Shown piece by piece: positions 1 through 10,371 of a DNA stretch of 64,000 nt. The DNA lies in contig JAZBRS010000044.1 of assembly GCA_037176725.1 (NCBI GenBank), positions 2,604,001-2,668,000 of the forward strand, read 5' to 3'. The translations under genes were made by a program, and so were the position numbers. The stretch comes from Posidonia oceanica. Its lineage: Eukaryota; Streptophyta; Magnoliopsida; Alismatales; Posidoniaceae. Position 1 is the stretch's first letter, and each line of letters opens with the position of its first letter. The notes under the pieces were generated by a model. The model searched no databases and was not told the DNA's origin. It saw only the letters and a list, made by a program, of their open reading frames with translations.

Positions 1-2396
1 TGTAGGCTGAAGTGGAGGGAATTGCTGAAGGAGGAGTGTTGGGTTGCAGTGGTGATTAGGTGGAGTTTCAGGACGGTTTTAGGTGGTGGAAAGGCAGTGG
101 GATGGTGGAAGCAGGTGGCTGGTTGTTGGGTGAGATTGGGGGGACAACTGGGAGAAGTTTGAAGGCTCGCAGTGGTGTCGGATTGCTGGAATGGGAAGAG
201 GGAGGTTTGCTACGGATTTTAGCAGAGGAAGGGGAGGGAATTGCTGAAGAGAGGTTGGAGAATTGGAGGCTCTCTCCGGGATGCAGAGGGGGACACTCAG
301 ACCACTCTCTCTGGCCACTCTTTCTTCTGGAAATTGGAGGAGGCAGCCAAGAAGAGGGAGGTCGCTCAGGTGGAAGAAATGGATGGGATTGCTTCTGGAA
401 TTGGGCTCTAACCGCTGGTCTCTCATCGATTGCTCACACTGATTGCCGACTCCAGATCCTCACTCTGATGGAATCAACGGAAGCTTAAATGGGGGAGAGA
501 TCGGCTGTTGGCGCGCTGGAAGTTTTTCAAACTCCACCGGCAGCACTGCAGCGGAAGGGATGGCGAGGCGACCGGCATTCAATGCCTCTTGGGAATGGTG
601 CTGAGACAGAGGAGAAGCGGCGAGCTGCTGGGTGATTGGACGGAGGCTCAAATTTCAAATGGAGGAGGGAAGACTGTCGCAGCAAGCTCGCGGGAGGAAA
701 ACCGGCTGACACACGAGGAAGAAGAAGGAAGAAGAAGGAGCGCTGGGTCGGACCGTGGGCCGAAGGAAAAAAAGAAAAGAAATAAAAGAAAAAGAGAAAC
801 GGGCTGGATTGGGCCCAGCAGAGAAAAAGAAAAAAAAATGAGAAAGAAAGGAAAGTAAGGAGAAGGAAAGAAAGGGAGGGAAAAGTGAGGAAATAAAATA
901 AGTAAAAATGAACTAAAAATAAATAAAAATATTAGAAAGGTTGTGATGTGAATTAGGATTTTAATTAAATTTTTAATGGCCATTTTGGGTTGATTAGTGT
1001 GTTTTGGGCTTGATTAGGGTTTTGGTTTTGCTTTTAATTAGTTTTCATTTGATTAAATGTTTGTTAAACCTTTTTTAAATTGTTTTAAAAAATTGTGTTT
1101 CCCTTGTTGGGCACTTAGGATATTGATTAGGGTTTTTTTTAGGATTTATTTTCGTATTAACCAGGGTTGTTTTTAGGTTTTTAAGTTTTAGCCTTCTTAG
1201 GGTTTTTCTTTCTTAAGTCTTTTAAATTATGCTTTGATTTTTATTTGTTGATTTTTCTTGAAGTTTTTAGTTAGATTTTCCTGGTCTGATGGGGTGTTTT
1301 TAAGTCTTTCAAATGTGTTTTTTTTTCTTTTCCTTTTAATTAAGTTTTTTAATTTGTTTTTTCTTAGGTTTGTTAGGTTAAGTCTTTTGCTTCTTTAATT
1401 ACTTGTTTTAATGTTTGTTTTTTGATTCTTCTTTTTAAGGTTTGTTTTTTTTTAATTCTTCTGATGGGGTTTTTACCTTTGGTGGGTTTTGATTTCATTT
1501 TAGTTTTTTCCTTGATTTTTCAGTGTTTTCTTTTGATTTGTTTTGCATTTTTTAGCTCACATGCTTGGTTTTCTTTTTAGCTTGATTTAGTTTAGTTTAG
1601 GTTTTTAATTGCTTGTTTAATGTTTTTTCATTGTTTTTCTTAGGGTTCTGATTTGTTTCTTTCATGTTTTGGGGTTTTACAGATTTTTAGGGGTTTTTAT
1701 GGATTTTTGCAAAAGAGAGAAAAGGAAAAAAGAAGGAGGAAAGAAATGGAAAAAAGAGGGAGATAAAAGGAAAAGAGATAGGTTGGAGGAAAATGATTTC
1801 TAAAATTCAGAAAAAATGCTAAAAATAAAGTAAAAATAGGGATAAGATAGAGGAAGGACAGAAGCACAGAGGGGGCCCACAGCTAGACCAGAGAAAGGGT
1901 AAGAAGGGGATGAAAAGAGAGATGATAATCAGGAGAGAGAGAGGAGAGAGAAAATGATAATCCCGGAGAGAGAAAAGGATAATTTGGGCAAATGAGAGGC
2001 TTAGAGGTCTTGGAATGGGATGAAAATCGGTGAGTGGGTAGTCTAGGGTTTGAGGCGCTAGGTCTGAGGTTTTGGTTTGATTCTAAGAAGGTTTTGGAGG
2101 GGTTTCAAGGTGTAGAAAAAGGGTAGTTTCACCTAGGTTTTCTAGGATTTTTGGGAATGGTCTAGGTTTGAGATTTTCTAAGTTCATGGGTAGGTTTGCT
2201 AAGTGGGTGTTGGTGGGTTTTCCTATGAATTTAGGTCAGGTTTTGAGCTTGGGAAGAGGGGTAAAGGCTTAGGTCAAGTTTGCTTGGTTTTGAAGGGTAA
2301 AGAAGAGGGTTAGGGTTTGGTTTGGTTTGGGTTTGAGTCCAGCAATCACTAGGAGGGCTCTAAGGAGTCCAAGCCTGCCAAGATGGGGTGTCAACA
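1..2396 (-). mobile_element. Antisense alpha-family LTR, truncated by the window edge
   Basis: Read on the minus strand, this starts at 2396 with TGTTGACACCCC, the LTR head shared by the plus-strand LTRs at 3830, 43075 and 49795. It follows the alpha LTR order: a C/A-rich head with many short CCTAAACC-like words, a G-poor A-rich tract (plus-strand T/G-rich, about 900-1700), a pyrimidine tract, and a GC-rich part at 1-880. The minus-strand block at about 2120-2150, with a CTACACC word after a T-run, matches 4090-4120 and 50190-50225. The LTR continues beyond base 1. The five bases to its right, atatc (2397-2401), would be one TSD copy. It lies inside the 3' untranslated array of the sense alpha element, so it inserted after that element. 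The ORFs in it are low-complexity and I do not call them. Confidence 0.85.
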
Positions 2397-3295
2397 ATAT
2401 CCTATCTAGCCCGCAATTGTGTTATACGGCTAACATCCAGTAACTGTCCCTCGTAATTGCACTTTCCGGTTGATAGGACCGTAAACTATCATTCTCTAGC
2501 TGATGATCCAAAACTCATCTTGGCTGATATCCAAAACTATCACTTGCAATTACGTTATACGGCTGATATCCAATAACTATCCCTTGCAATTACTCTTTCC
2601 AGTTGATAGGACCGTAAACTATCGGTCTCGGTTGATAGGTCCGTAAACTATCGCTCCCAGTTGATAGGCCCGTAAACTATCGCTCTCGGTTGATAGGACC
2701 ATAAACTATCACTTGCAATTGCATTATACGGCTGATAACCAGTAACTATCCCTCATGATTGCGCTTTCCGGTTGATAGGACTGTAAACTATCGCTCCCGG
2801 TTGATAGGCCCGTAAACTATCGCTTCCGGTTGATAGGACCGTAAACTATCATTGCGCCAATCATGTTATACGGCTGATATCCAGTAACTATCACTCGCAA
2901 ATGCCCTTTCCGGTTGATAGGACCGTAAACTATCGCTCCCGGTTGATAAGCCCGTAAACTATCGCTTCCGGTTGATAGGACCGTAAACTATCATTCTCTG
3001 GCATTTGCGTTATACGGCTGATAACCAGTAACTATCACTCATGGATTGTGCTTCTGGTTGATAGGACCGTAAACTATCGCTCCCGGTTGATAGGCCCGTA
3101 AACTATCGCTTCCAGTTGATAGGACCGTAAACTATCCTGCACAATTATGTTTTACGGCTGATATCTAGTAACTATCATTCACAACTGCTCCCTCCGGTTG
3201 ATAGGTCCGTAAACTATCGCTTCCGGTTGATAGGTCCGTAAACTATCGTTTCCGATTGATAGGACCGTAAACTATCCGGCCGATAAGTCCGACAT
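2397..3295 (+). repeat. Hairpin tandem array in the 3' untranslated region of the sense alpha element
   Basis: About 17 copies of a 27-30 bp unit centred on GATAGGACCGTAAACTATC alternate with about eight copies of a relative centred on GATATCCAGTAACTATC, forming a higher-order period of roughly 150-180 bp. Each unit is a short inverted repeat: GATAG pairs with CTATC, or GATA with TATC, around a loop of the type CCGTAAA or CCAGTAA. One unit near 2500 has GATGA pairing with TCATC. The array ends at about 3295 with a GATAAG-type unit. No long ORF is conserved through it. It lies just upstream of the conserved pre-PPT block and the 3' LTR. Confidence 0.85.
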
Positions 3296-3829
3296 CTTAT
3301 CACCCTCTTCACGCGACTTTGTCCCAGGAAGGCAAAGTCCTGCATCCCTTTGCGATGGGAGAGTCGGCCCCTCTCCCTCTCGCTCCCTTTTGCTAGCTTG
3401 CTCCCCGAGCGAGGACAAGCTGTACTTTTCTTTCTCGCCTTGTCGCGCAAGTTTGGCCTACCTGCCGGGTCTTTGCGCCACATCGCGTTTCTCTTAGCAT
3501 TCTTCTTTTGTATCATCTTTGCACTTTCTTTTTCTAGCACTGCACACTAGTCCATCATCATCATCTTGTGCTACATCAGCATCCATAGTTGTACTAACTT
3601 TTGCACTAACATGCACATTGCATTTGCATTGGCATGCATTGCATACATTGCATCTCATCCATCTGCACCTGCACTTTGCATTGCGGCAACGAGCTACGAC
3701 TTTCAGTGCATCCGTCAAATAAGTAACTCACGCCAATAGCAATCTTTTGCTGCCGTCGGTCAGATGGGATGTCTTGTCAACCCTGAGCAGCGGCCTCGCT
3801 TCGCTTGACCTCGCTCAGGGAGGGGCATC
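3296..3829 (+). other. Conserved pre-PPT block of the sense alpha element
   Basis: Non-coding. It aligns by eye with 24051-24604 in element A: a stretch with an AAGTCCTGCATsCC word, the GCATTGCGGCAACGAG word (near 3677 and 24450), the CAAATAAGTrACTCACG word (near 3715 and 24491), and the final stretch ending in GAGGGGCATC before the LTR. The conservation between two elements with different LTRs suggests a replication or packaging role, but nothing in the sequence proves this. ORFs here on either strand are short and not shared with element A. Confidence 0.7.
3818..3829 (+). promoter_or_regulatory. Polypurine tract (plus-strand primer) of the alpha element
   Basis: GGGAGGGGCATC directly abuts the LTR head at 3830. 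The same GGAGGGGCA core precedes the 3' LTRs at 12033, 24605 and 35352, which identifies it as the plus-strand priming site and shows that the following LTR is a 3' LTR. Confidence 0.85.
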
Positions 3830-4539
3830 TGTTGACATCCTATTTTGATAGGCTGAATCAATTGGAACCCTCTGGTGGCTTCTGGATCCAAATCTAGGTC
3901 CAAACCTACACATTCCTTTTCATCCTTCTTTCCAAAACAAGCCCAAACTTAATCTACAATCACACCCCTTTCCTAAGCCCAAAAACTGCCCAAAAGCCAT
4001 AGGAAAACTCACCATCCCCAACTTAGCAAACCTACCCAAAAACCCTCAAAATTTCAAACCAAAACCACTCCCAAAAGCCCTAGAAAACCTAGGTAAAACT
4101 ACCCTTTTTCTACACCTCAAAACCCTTCCAAAAATTTCCCAAAACCAAACCCAAACCCTAGGTCCAACACAAGAGACGCTAGGCCACACACTCCCTAATT
4201 TTCATCTCTTTTCTAAACCTCTAACCCCTTCATTTCATCAAATTATCCTTTTCTCTCTCTTAGATTATTCTTTTCTCCCTCCTCTCTCTCTCCTAATTAT
4301 CCTCCTTCTTTTCACTCCCTTCTCTCCCTTCTTCTTGCCTGGCTATGGGCCCCCTTGTGCATCTATCTCTTCTGAATCTCATTTGTATTTTTATCTTATT
4401 TTTAGCCTTTTCCTTGATTTTTAATAAAATTATTTTCTTTCAACTCCTCTCTTTCCTCTTTACTCCTCCTTTTCTCCCTTCTCTTCTTCCTTTTTCTTTT
4501 CTTTTCCTCTCTTCTACTAAATCTTCAAAAACCCCTTAA

Positions 4540-5310
4540 AAACCTCTAAAACTCTGAAACAAAAGGAAAACAAACCAAAACCCTAAGAAAAATAATTAAA
4601 AACATTAAACAAACAATTAAAAAACAAAAGCCTAACTAAATCGAACTAAAACTAAAAACTAAGAATGCAACTAAAAAAATGCAAAACAAACAAAAAGAAA
4701 ATGCTGTAAAATCAAGGAAAAAACCCAAATGTAATCAAAACAAGCAAAAGAAAAAAAAACCTACTAAAAACAATCAAGAAACAAATCCTAAAAGGAAAGA
4801 AAACAATTAAAAAATGCTAAGGCAAGTAATTAAGAAAAAAAACTTAACTTAACAATCCTAAAAAGAAACAATTTGAAAACCTAATTAAAAAGAAAAAAAC
4901 AAACAATCAAAAATCTAAAAACACTTAATTAAAAAACTTAACAAGAAAACTTAACTAAAAAATATTAAAAGAACTTAACAAACAAAATTAAAAAACAAAT
5001 CAAAGAAGACTTGAGAAAAAAAAGATTAAAATAAAAAATCTAAAGCTCACCCTAATTAATTTAAAAACAAACTTTAAAAAATCCTAATTAACATCCCAAA
5101 TACTTAACAAGAAAAACATAATTAAAAAACAATTTAAAAAACTTAACAAACATTTAAACAAAATCAAAAACAATTTAAAGAAAAGAAAACCCTAAAAACC
5201 CTAATCAAAACTAAAACTCTTCAATCCTAATTAACTAATCAAAAACAATCATTAAAAAACTTAATCAAAGTCCTAACTTAAAACACAACTATTCTAAAAA
5301 CATTTTCCAT
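4540..5310 (+). repeat. G-poor, A-rich low-complexity tract of the alpha LTR
   Basis: Hundreds of bases consist of A-runs broken by C and T (words such as ACAATTAAAAA and CTTAACAAAC) with very few G. The same composition sits at the same place in the LTR at 50600-51240 and 36880-37450, and appears complemented at about 900-1700 in the antisense copy. It has no coding capacity. Confidence 0.8.
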
Positions 5311-7059
5311 CATTTTCTATTTTTATTTTATTTTTATTTATTTTTATTTCCTTTCTCTTTCCCTTCTTCTTTTCCCTTCCTCCCTTTCCTCCTTTCTTTC
5401 TATTTTTCTTTCTTTTTTTTCTGGGCCCAGTCCGGCCCATTCTCCACTCCACCTCTCCCTCTTCCTGTCTTTCTTTTCTTTCTTTCTTTTATTTCTTTCC
5501 TTCGCGCAGCAGGGCCCGGCCCACGCCCTTCTTCCTCCTTTTCCCTCCTCCTTCTTCTTCTTCTTCCTTAGATTTCTCCCGCGCCAGCAACTCCCCCATC
5601 CTCCTCTTTAAAATTCAACTTCTCCTTCCCTCCCGATCACCATCAGCTCCAGCTCATCTCCTCCTCTCTCGTGTCTCAGCAGCTTCTCCGGGGCAATTAA
5701 TGCTCGTCGCCTCGGTCGTCCTTCGCTGCTGCCAGCTGCTGCTCCCGCCGGTGGAAGTTTGAATTCGACTGCGCGCTTCACTCCTCGATCCAGTCCTGAA
5801 AAAAGCCCCGCATCTTCTCCTCCTTGATCGCCTTTTCGTCTTCCAAAGAGAGCGAGAGAAACCAGAGTAGAGAGCACCCAAAACTCCCTCCCTCTTCCAT
5901 TGAAATCCAGCCCTCTTCTCCTTCTTCCTTTTCACCCAAACTAGAGCACCCAACTCCCTTCAATCCACCTCCAATTTCCTCCCCAAATCCACCCAGACCA
6001 CCACCATTACAGCCACCCATTCCACGACCAAATCTGCCCTGCAACCACCCCTCAGTTCCTCAAAACCCAAGACAGAACCCATCACCTCCACCTTCCAGAA
6101 TTCCCTCCCATTCCGTCCCCAAAATTCCTCCAAACTTCGTCCAGAAACTCACCTGAACTCCATCTTCCAGACCCACCAAGCCATTAGCCTTCATCTCCCC
6201 CACAGGCTAAGACCTCCATAACAAACACCTGCGACCACTTCACCAGAAAATCACCCAGCAACCCAATCTTCCTCTCCAGGCCTCCACCAGCCTTCCTGAG
6301 CACCCACACACGCTCACGAACTATCCAGCAAGCCGCCGGTACCCTCCGGTTGATCCAGAAGGTAGCAGACACCTTCACCCACCTCCGGCTGCTTCCTGAG
6401 CACCCACTGGAGCCAAATCCTGCTCCGGCCTTCGAAGCTTCGCTCCAGACGTCCAGAAAGCACCAGAGTACTCCACTGATCCGTTCCCACCGCTCCCGGG
6501 CCGACGACGTCGTCTGCAACCTCTGGACGACCTCTACCGACAAGCTCTGAATCACCTGACGTCGGGGGGACGACCCAGCCTGCAAAAAAGGTGCCACTCT
6601 TTCCCTGTAGCTTAATTTTCTCCCTCTTGTGCTTTTCCAGCCATTAGATTAGGCTTTCTCCCCCTCCTCCGCCGAGTCGTCGCCGCTGCTTCTTCGTTTT
6701 CTCTGGCGAGTCCGCGACTAGAAACGTCGCTCTGTGAGCAGAACCAGCTTTCGTCGATCGCCCGCGAACCGCACAGACTCCAGCAGCTCTCCGGTAGCTT
6801 CAGAATGCCACGACGACGCGCCGATCGCCAGCTTCACCTCCGAGCAGGTCTGCAGAGCTCCGTCCAGCTCTCCGGCCTGCTCCAGGCAGCGCTAAGCCAC
6901 GCCGACACTGCTCCAAGGTCCGCCAGCCTCCAGTGAAGCTCGCCCGCCTCTCTGCGCCGCATCAACCTCCCTTCTCCGGCGTCCATGGCCACTGGTAGCT
7001 TTTGCTACAGTGTCCATGGCCGCTGGCTTTTAACTGTAGTTTTATTTTTCCTTTACTTA

Positions 7060-7880
7060 GATAATTTGTCATTAATTGCATTTTCAACTTCTGTTTTTAT
7101 TTTATTACATTCTGGTCCTGCCTTCGTTTAGCATTCATTTAATTATGAATTTAAATCTTATTAAATTGCATGAAAAACATAAAAAACTGTCTAATTGCAT
7201 GTTAGTCCTTCTACTGTGTTTTCCTTTTAAATTTATTTTAGTTCAGGCCCTGTGGTTTTTCATTTTTGCATTTCAGTCCTTCAGTTAATAATCTGATTTA
7301 TTATTCTAAGTTTACCTTAGTAAATTACATTTTTTATCCTGTACTTCTCATTATTTGCATTTTAGTCCTTTGATCTGTTAATTAGTGCATTCATTTTTCA
7401 TCTTTTCTTACTGCATTGCATTATTTCCCCTATGCATTTTAATTTTTGCATATAGGTCCTCCATATTCATGCACAGCATCTGTTTTTTACAATTTTTTCT
7501 TATAAAATTGCATTTTAGACCCTGCATATTTAAAAATTACACACAGGTCCTCTGTTTGCATACACAGACCATTTAAGACCACATTTTTTCTTATAAAATT
7601 GCATTTCAACCCCTACATGTTTCAAAATTGCATGTTAATCCTCCACATGATTTCAAAACTTATTCTAATGCATGTTTACCTTATAAAATTGCATTTTAAA
7701 CCCTGCATTTTGCAAAATTGCACTCAGACCCTCCAGTTTTCAAAAATCTTGCATATAAGCCCCTAATTTTTCAAAATCTTTGCATTTAGATCCCACTTTT
7801 TCAAAACTTGCACATAAGCTCCCAAGTTTTCTGAAAAGTCATTCTTAGGTCCTTTTCTTGCATTCCTGCATGCATTGCAC
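7060..7880 (+). repeat. Degenerate GCATTT/TCCTGCAT repeat tract of the alpha LTR
   Basis: A loose period of about 45-60 bp is built on words like TTGCATTTTAG followed by CCCTGCAT or GGTCCT. Related tracts lie at 39120-40270 and 52590-53420 in the other alpha LTRs. Apparent ORFs here are T-rich and not conserved. The next 700 bases (7880-8600) are unique LTR sequence with no recognisable gene. Confidence 0.65.
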
Positions 7881-8619
7881 TCATGCATCTTTGCATTTGG
7901 CATTCTTGCACACACTTAAGCACACTTAGCTCCCATTTACATGGGAGGACCTGTTTTGCACACCCCTAGGACCTTCTGTACACCTAGATTCATTCTTCTC
8001 CCCTGTTCTGGCCCCTCTGCCTTGAAGCTGGGATATCTTTTGATCTGGCCGTCGGATCTTCTCAACCAAGCTACCTAGACGACCCTGGTGGAGCGCTCTT
8101 CAACATGGACCAAGCGTTTCTTAGATCAGGCTTCAGATTCCCAAGGTAAGTCTTTCTGAACCCCTGCATAGCATTCATTTGCAGCCCATTTGCATTGTAA
8201 GCATTGTTTTTGCTTTTTGATTTCTCGAACATGTAGATTAGGACTCCCTCTTCTTGTCTATCAACTCTATCCCCCATTTCGCGTACTCTTGGCATTTTTG
8301 TGTTGTGTTTCCTTTGGATTCACCACTACTTGCGACTTTCCTTCCCCTTTTCCACGATCCTATCACATCGCGAGCTTTTAGCAGCGTGCGAGACACATCG
8401 TGGGACACTTTGGTGGGAAATGGTCGCAGAACAGTGGTAATCCCTCCACTTGCTTCTCTTCCCCTTTGTAGGTCTTCACACCTACTCTGCGCGGTCCTTA
8501 AACAGCGTTCGTTCTCATGCTTAGGCTGTTTGCCTACCCTTTGCTTCTCTTGCTCCTTTTCTTTGCATCTGCATCTGCATCTGCATGGCTTTATCGATGT
8601 TTTATCTCGCTTTGTTTTG

Positions 8620-9100
8620 GCACCGTTTTGCGTGCCCACTTTCCTTTTGGCACCGTTTTGCGTGCCCGCTTTCCTTTTGGCACCGTTTTGCATGCCTGCC
8701 TCGCTTTTGGCACCATTTTGCTTGCCCGCTTTCTTTTTGGCACCATTTTGCATGCCTGCTTTGCTTTTGGCACCGTTTTGAGTGCCTGCTTTGCTTTTGG
8801 CACTGTTTTGCGTGCCCGCTCTGTCTTTGGCACCGTTTTTCGTGCTCGCTTTGCTTTTGGCACCATTTTGCATGCCCGCTTCGCTTTTGGCACCGTTTTG
8901 TGTGCTGCTCTTTTTTTTGCACCGTTTTGCGTGTTGGCTTTGCTTTTTCGCACCGTTTTGCGTGCCGCTCTTGTTTCTTGCACCATTTGCGTGTTGGCTT
9001 TGCTTTTTCGCACCGTTTTGCTTGCTGCTCTGTCTTTTACGCCGTTTTGCGTACTGATCTCGTTTTCTTGCACTGTTTCACGTGCCGCTTCCATTTCGCG
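8620..9100 (+). repeat. 30-bp minisatellite in the alpha LTR, about 16 copies
   Basis: The unit is approximately GCACCGTTTTGCGTGCCCGC followed by TTTGCTTTTG. Because its length is a multiple of three and it rarely contains stops, several frames on both strands stay open (8238-8873 minus, 8517-9266 plus, 8591-9136 minus). These ORFs are by-products. Copy number differs between LTRs: about 16 here, 4-5 at 40545-40690 and about 31 at 54170-55110. Confidence 0.9.
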
Positions 9101-9390
9101 CGTTTTACGTCTTTTTCTCTTGCATGTCGCCTGCACTGCTTGGTTTTACCGCCGTTTTGCTTTTTCACTTGCATTTGCATATAGGGTAGTGATGCTTACT
9201 GCCTGGAGTTCTCACGAGCCAGGTTTCGACCGGTTCGGAACACAGACAGTGTTGCTGAGCACTTAGATTGCACGTTTACTTTCCTGCATTGCATCCCACC
9301 ACTTAGAGCACACCTTTGAGCATTCATTCAGGCATTCATTGGCATTTAGGCATTCAAACTTTCATTTCCCTGCGTATGTGAGCGTAAGCC

Positions 9391-9645
9391 TAGAAAGACC
9401 GATTCTCGGGCATGTCGGGGGTGCCTAACACCTTCCCCGCACGTAACAGGAGTCCTTGCCCAGTCTTTTGGCCCGTAATGACCATATTGCCCTTATCCTA
9501 GGCATGAGTCATCTCATTTGCATTCATTTGCATTTGTTTTCCTTCGCATTGCTTTGCATTACACCCTTTGCTTGGTTTTGTGTGTTAATTCGCGCATTTC
9601 CCCCGGTTTTCCTTGTCTCTCGATAATAGACACGGTGGCGACTCT
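9391..9645 (+). promoter_or_regulatory. Conserved LTR tail block and internal PBS-like echo
   Basis: The block at 9391-9460 (AGAAAGACCGATTC, then GTGCCTAACACCTTCCCCGC, then ACGTAACAGGAGTCC) recurs in the alpha LTRs at 40957-41030 and 55385-55456 and in the gamma LTRs at 26883-26960 and 45633-45704, although the rest of those LTRs differ. Downstream, TGGCGACTCT at 9636-9645 copies the first ten bases of the primer binding site that follows the LTR in element D. The function is unknown; an R-region, polyadenylation or packaging element is possible. Confidence 0.7.
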
Positions 9646-9921
9646 GAATTGTCTTATCTTCTTCTTTTCTTATCTTTTCTCCTCTGTTTTAAGTATTTTC
9701 GAGTTGAGCCCTCCTCCTCGGACATAGCCGCTTATAGTGAGCCTGATTCCGATCGGTGCACGTGAGCTTTTGGCAGTGTGCATGGACAATCTGAATACCG
9801 GGATTACTACACGGGTCAACAAAGCAAACAAAGCCAAAGAAGTATCCTTTTTTTACCTTGGGTAGCCCCCTTGGTCTTTTATTTCAGTTCTTCCCTTTGG
9901 GTAATGCCTAAAGGTTGATTT

Positions 9922-10245
9922 CCGAGTGTTGGATCACCGATCCAGCTCATTGTTCTGAGTGTTGGATCACCGATCCAGCTCGTTGTCTCTGAGTGTTGGA
10001 TCACCAATCCAGCTCAGTCTTTTATTTCAGTCTTCCCTTTAGGTAACGCCTAGAGGTTGATTTTCGAGTGTTGGATCACCAATCCAGCTCGTTGTCTATG
10101 AGTGTTGGATCACCGATCCAGCTTAGTCGTTTTATCTTAGCTTGTCCTTTGGGTAACGCCTAAAGGTTGTTTTTCGAGTGTTGGATCACCGATCCAGCTC
10201 GTTGTTTCTGAGTGTTGGATCACTAATCTAGCTCAGGCTTTAATT
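9922..10245 (+). repeat. Seven copies of a GGATCACCGATCC hairpin repeat
   Basis: The unit of about 30 bp is GAGTGTTGGATCACCGATCC followed by AGCTCGTTG. The core TGGATC-acc-GATCCA is a perfect inverted repeat with a 3-base loop. Three clusters are separated by a spacer with a CCTTTGGGTAACGCCTAAAG word that is itself partly palindromic. Some copies carry AATCC in the second arm and would pair less well. Confidence 0.85.
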
Positions 10246-10371
10246 TTCTGTTTAACCCCCTCGGGCAACCCCCGTGGCTGTGTCGCTTAACAAACCCGAA
10301 GCACAACCTGATAAACAAAGCAAACCAATCAAAAGTAGGTACCCCGAAGCACCACCGGGTCAACAAAGCAA

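Larger units (their letters stand above)
3830..9811 (+). mobile_element. Alpha-family 3' LTR, 5982 bp
   Basis: It starts with TGTTGACATCC right after a polypurine tract and ends GGGATTACTACA at 9811, the same end as the LTRs ending at 41359 and 55750. In order it contains a C/A-rich head, a pyrimidine-rich stretch (4200-4520), a G-poor A-rich tract (4540-5310), a second pyrimidine tract (5330-5570), a GC-rich stretch (5580-7020), a T-rich stretch of degenerate GCATTT...TCCT words (7060-7880), a 30-bp minisatellite (8620-9100), a block conserved across families (9391-9460) and a PBS-like echo (9636-9645). The right flank is 3' sequence of a beta element, so this alpha element inserted there; cgggt at 9812-9816 is the expected TSD copy. 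Its gag and pol lie left of the window. The ORFs inside are not shared with the other alpha LTRs. Confidence 0.9.

Noticed and set aside
60..488. 142-aa Gly/Trp-rich ORF at the left edge
   Set aside because: Lies on the opposite strand of an alpha LTR in its GC-rich part; no homologous frame elsewhere and no domain.
5824..6597. Pro-rich ORF (plus) and 137-aa ORF (minus) in the GC-rich part of the alpha LTR
   Set aside because: No counterpart frame in the alpha LTRs at 37450-39100 or 51400-52560; composition-driven.
8238..9266. Overlapping ORFs of 175-249 aa on both strands
   Set aside because: Same minisatellite effect; no domain, and frames are not conserved between LTR copies.
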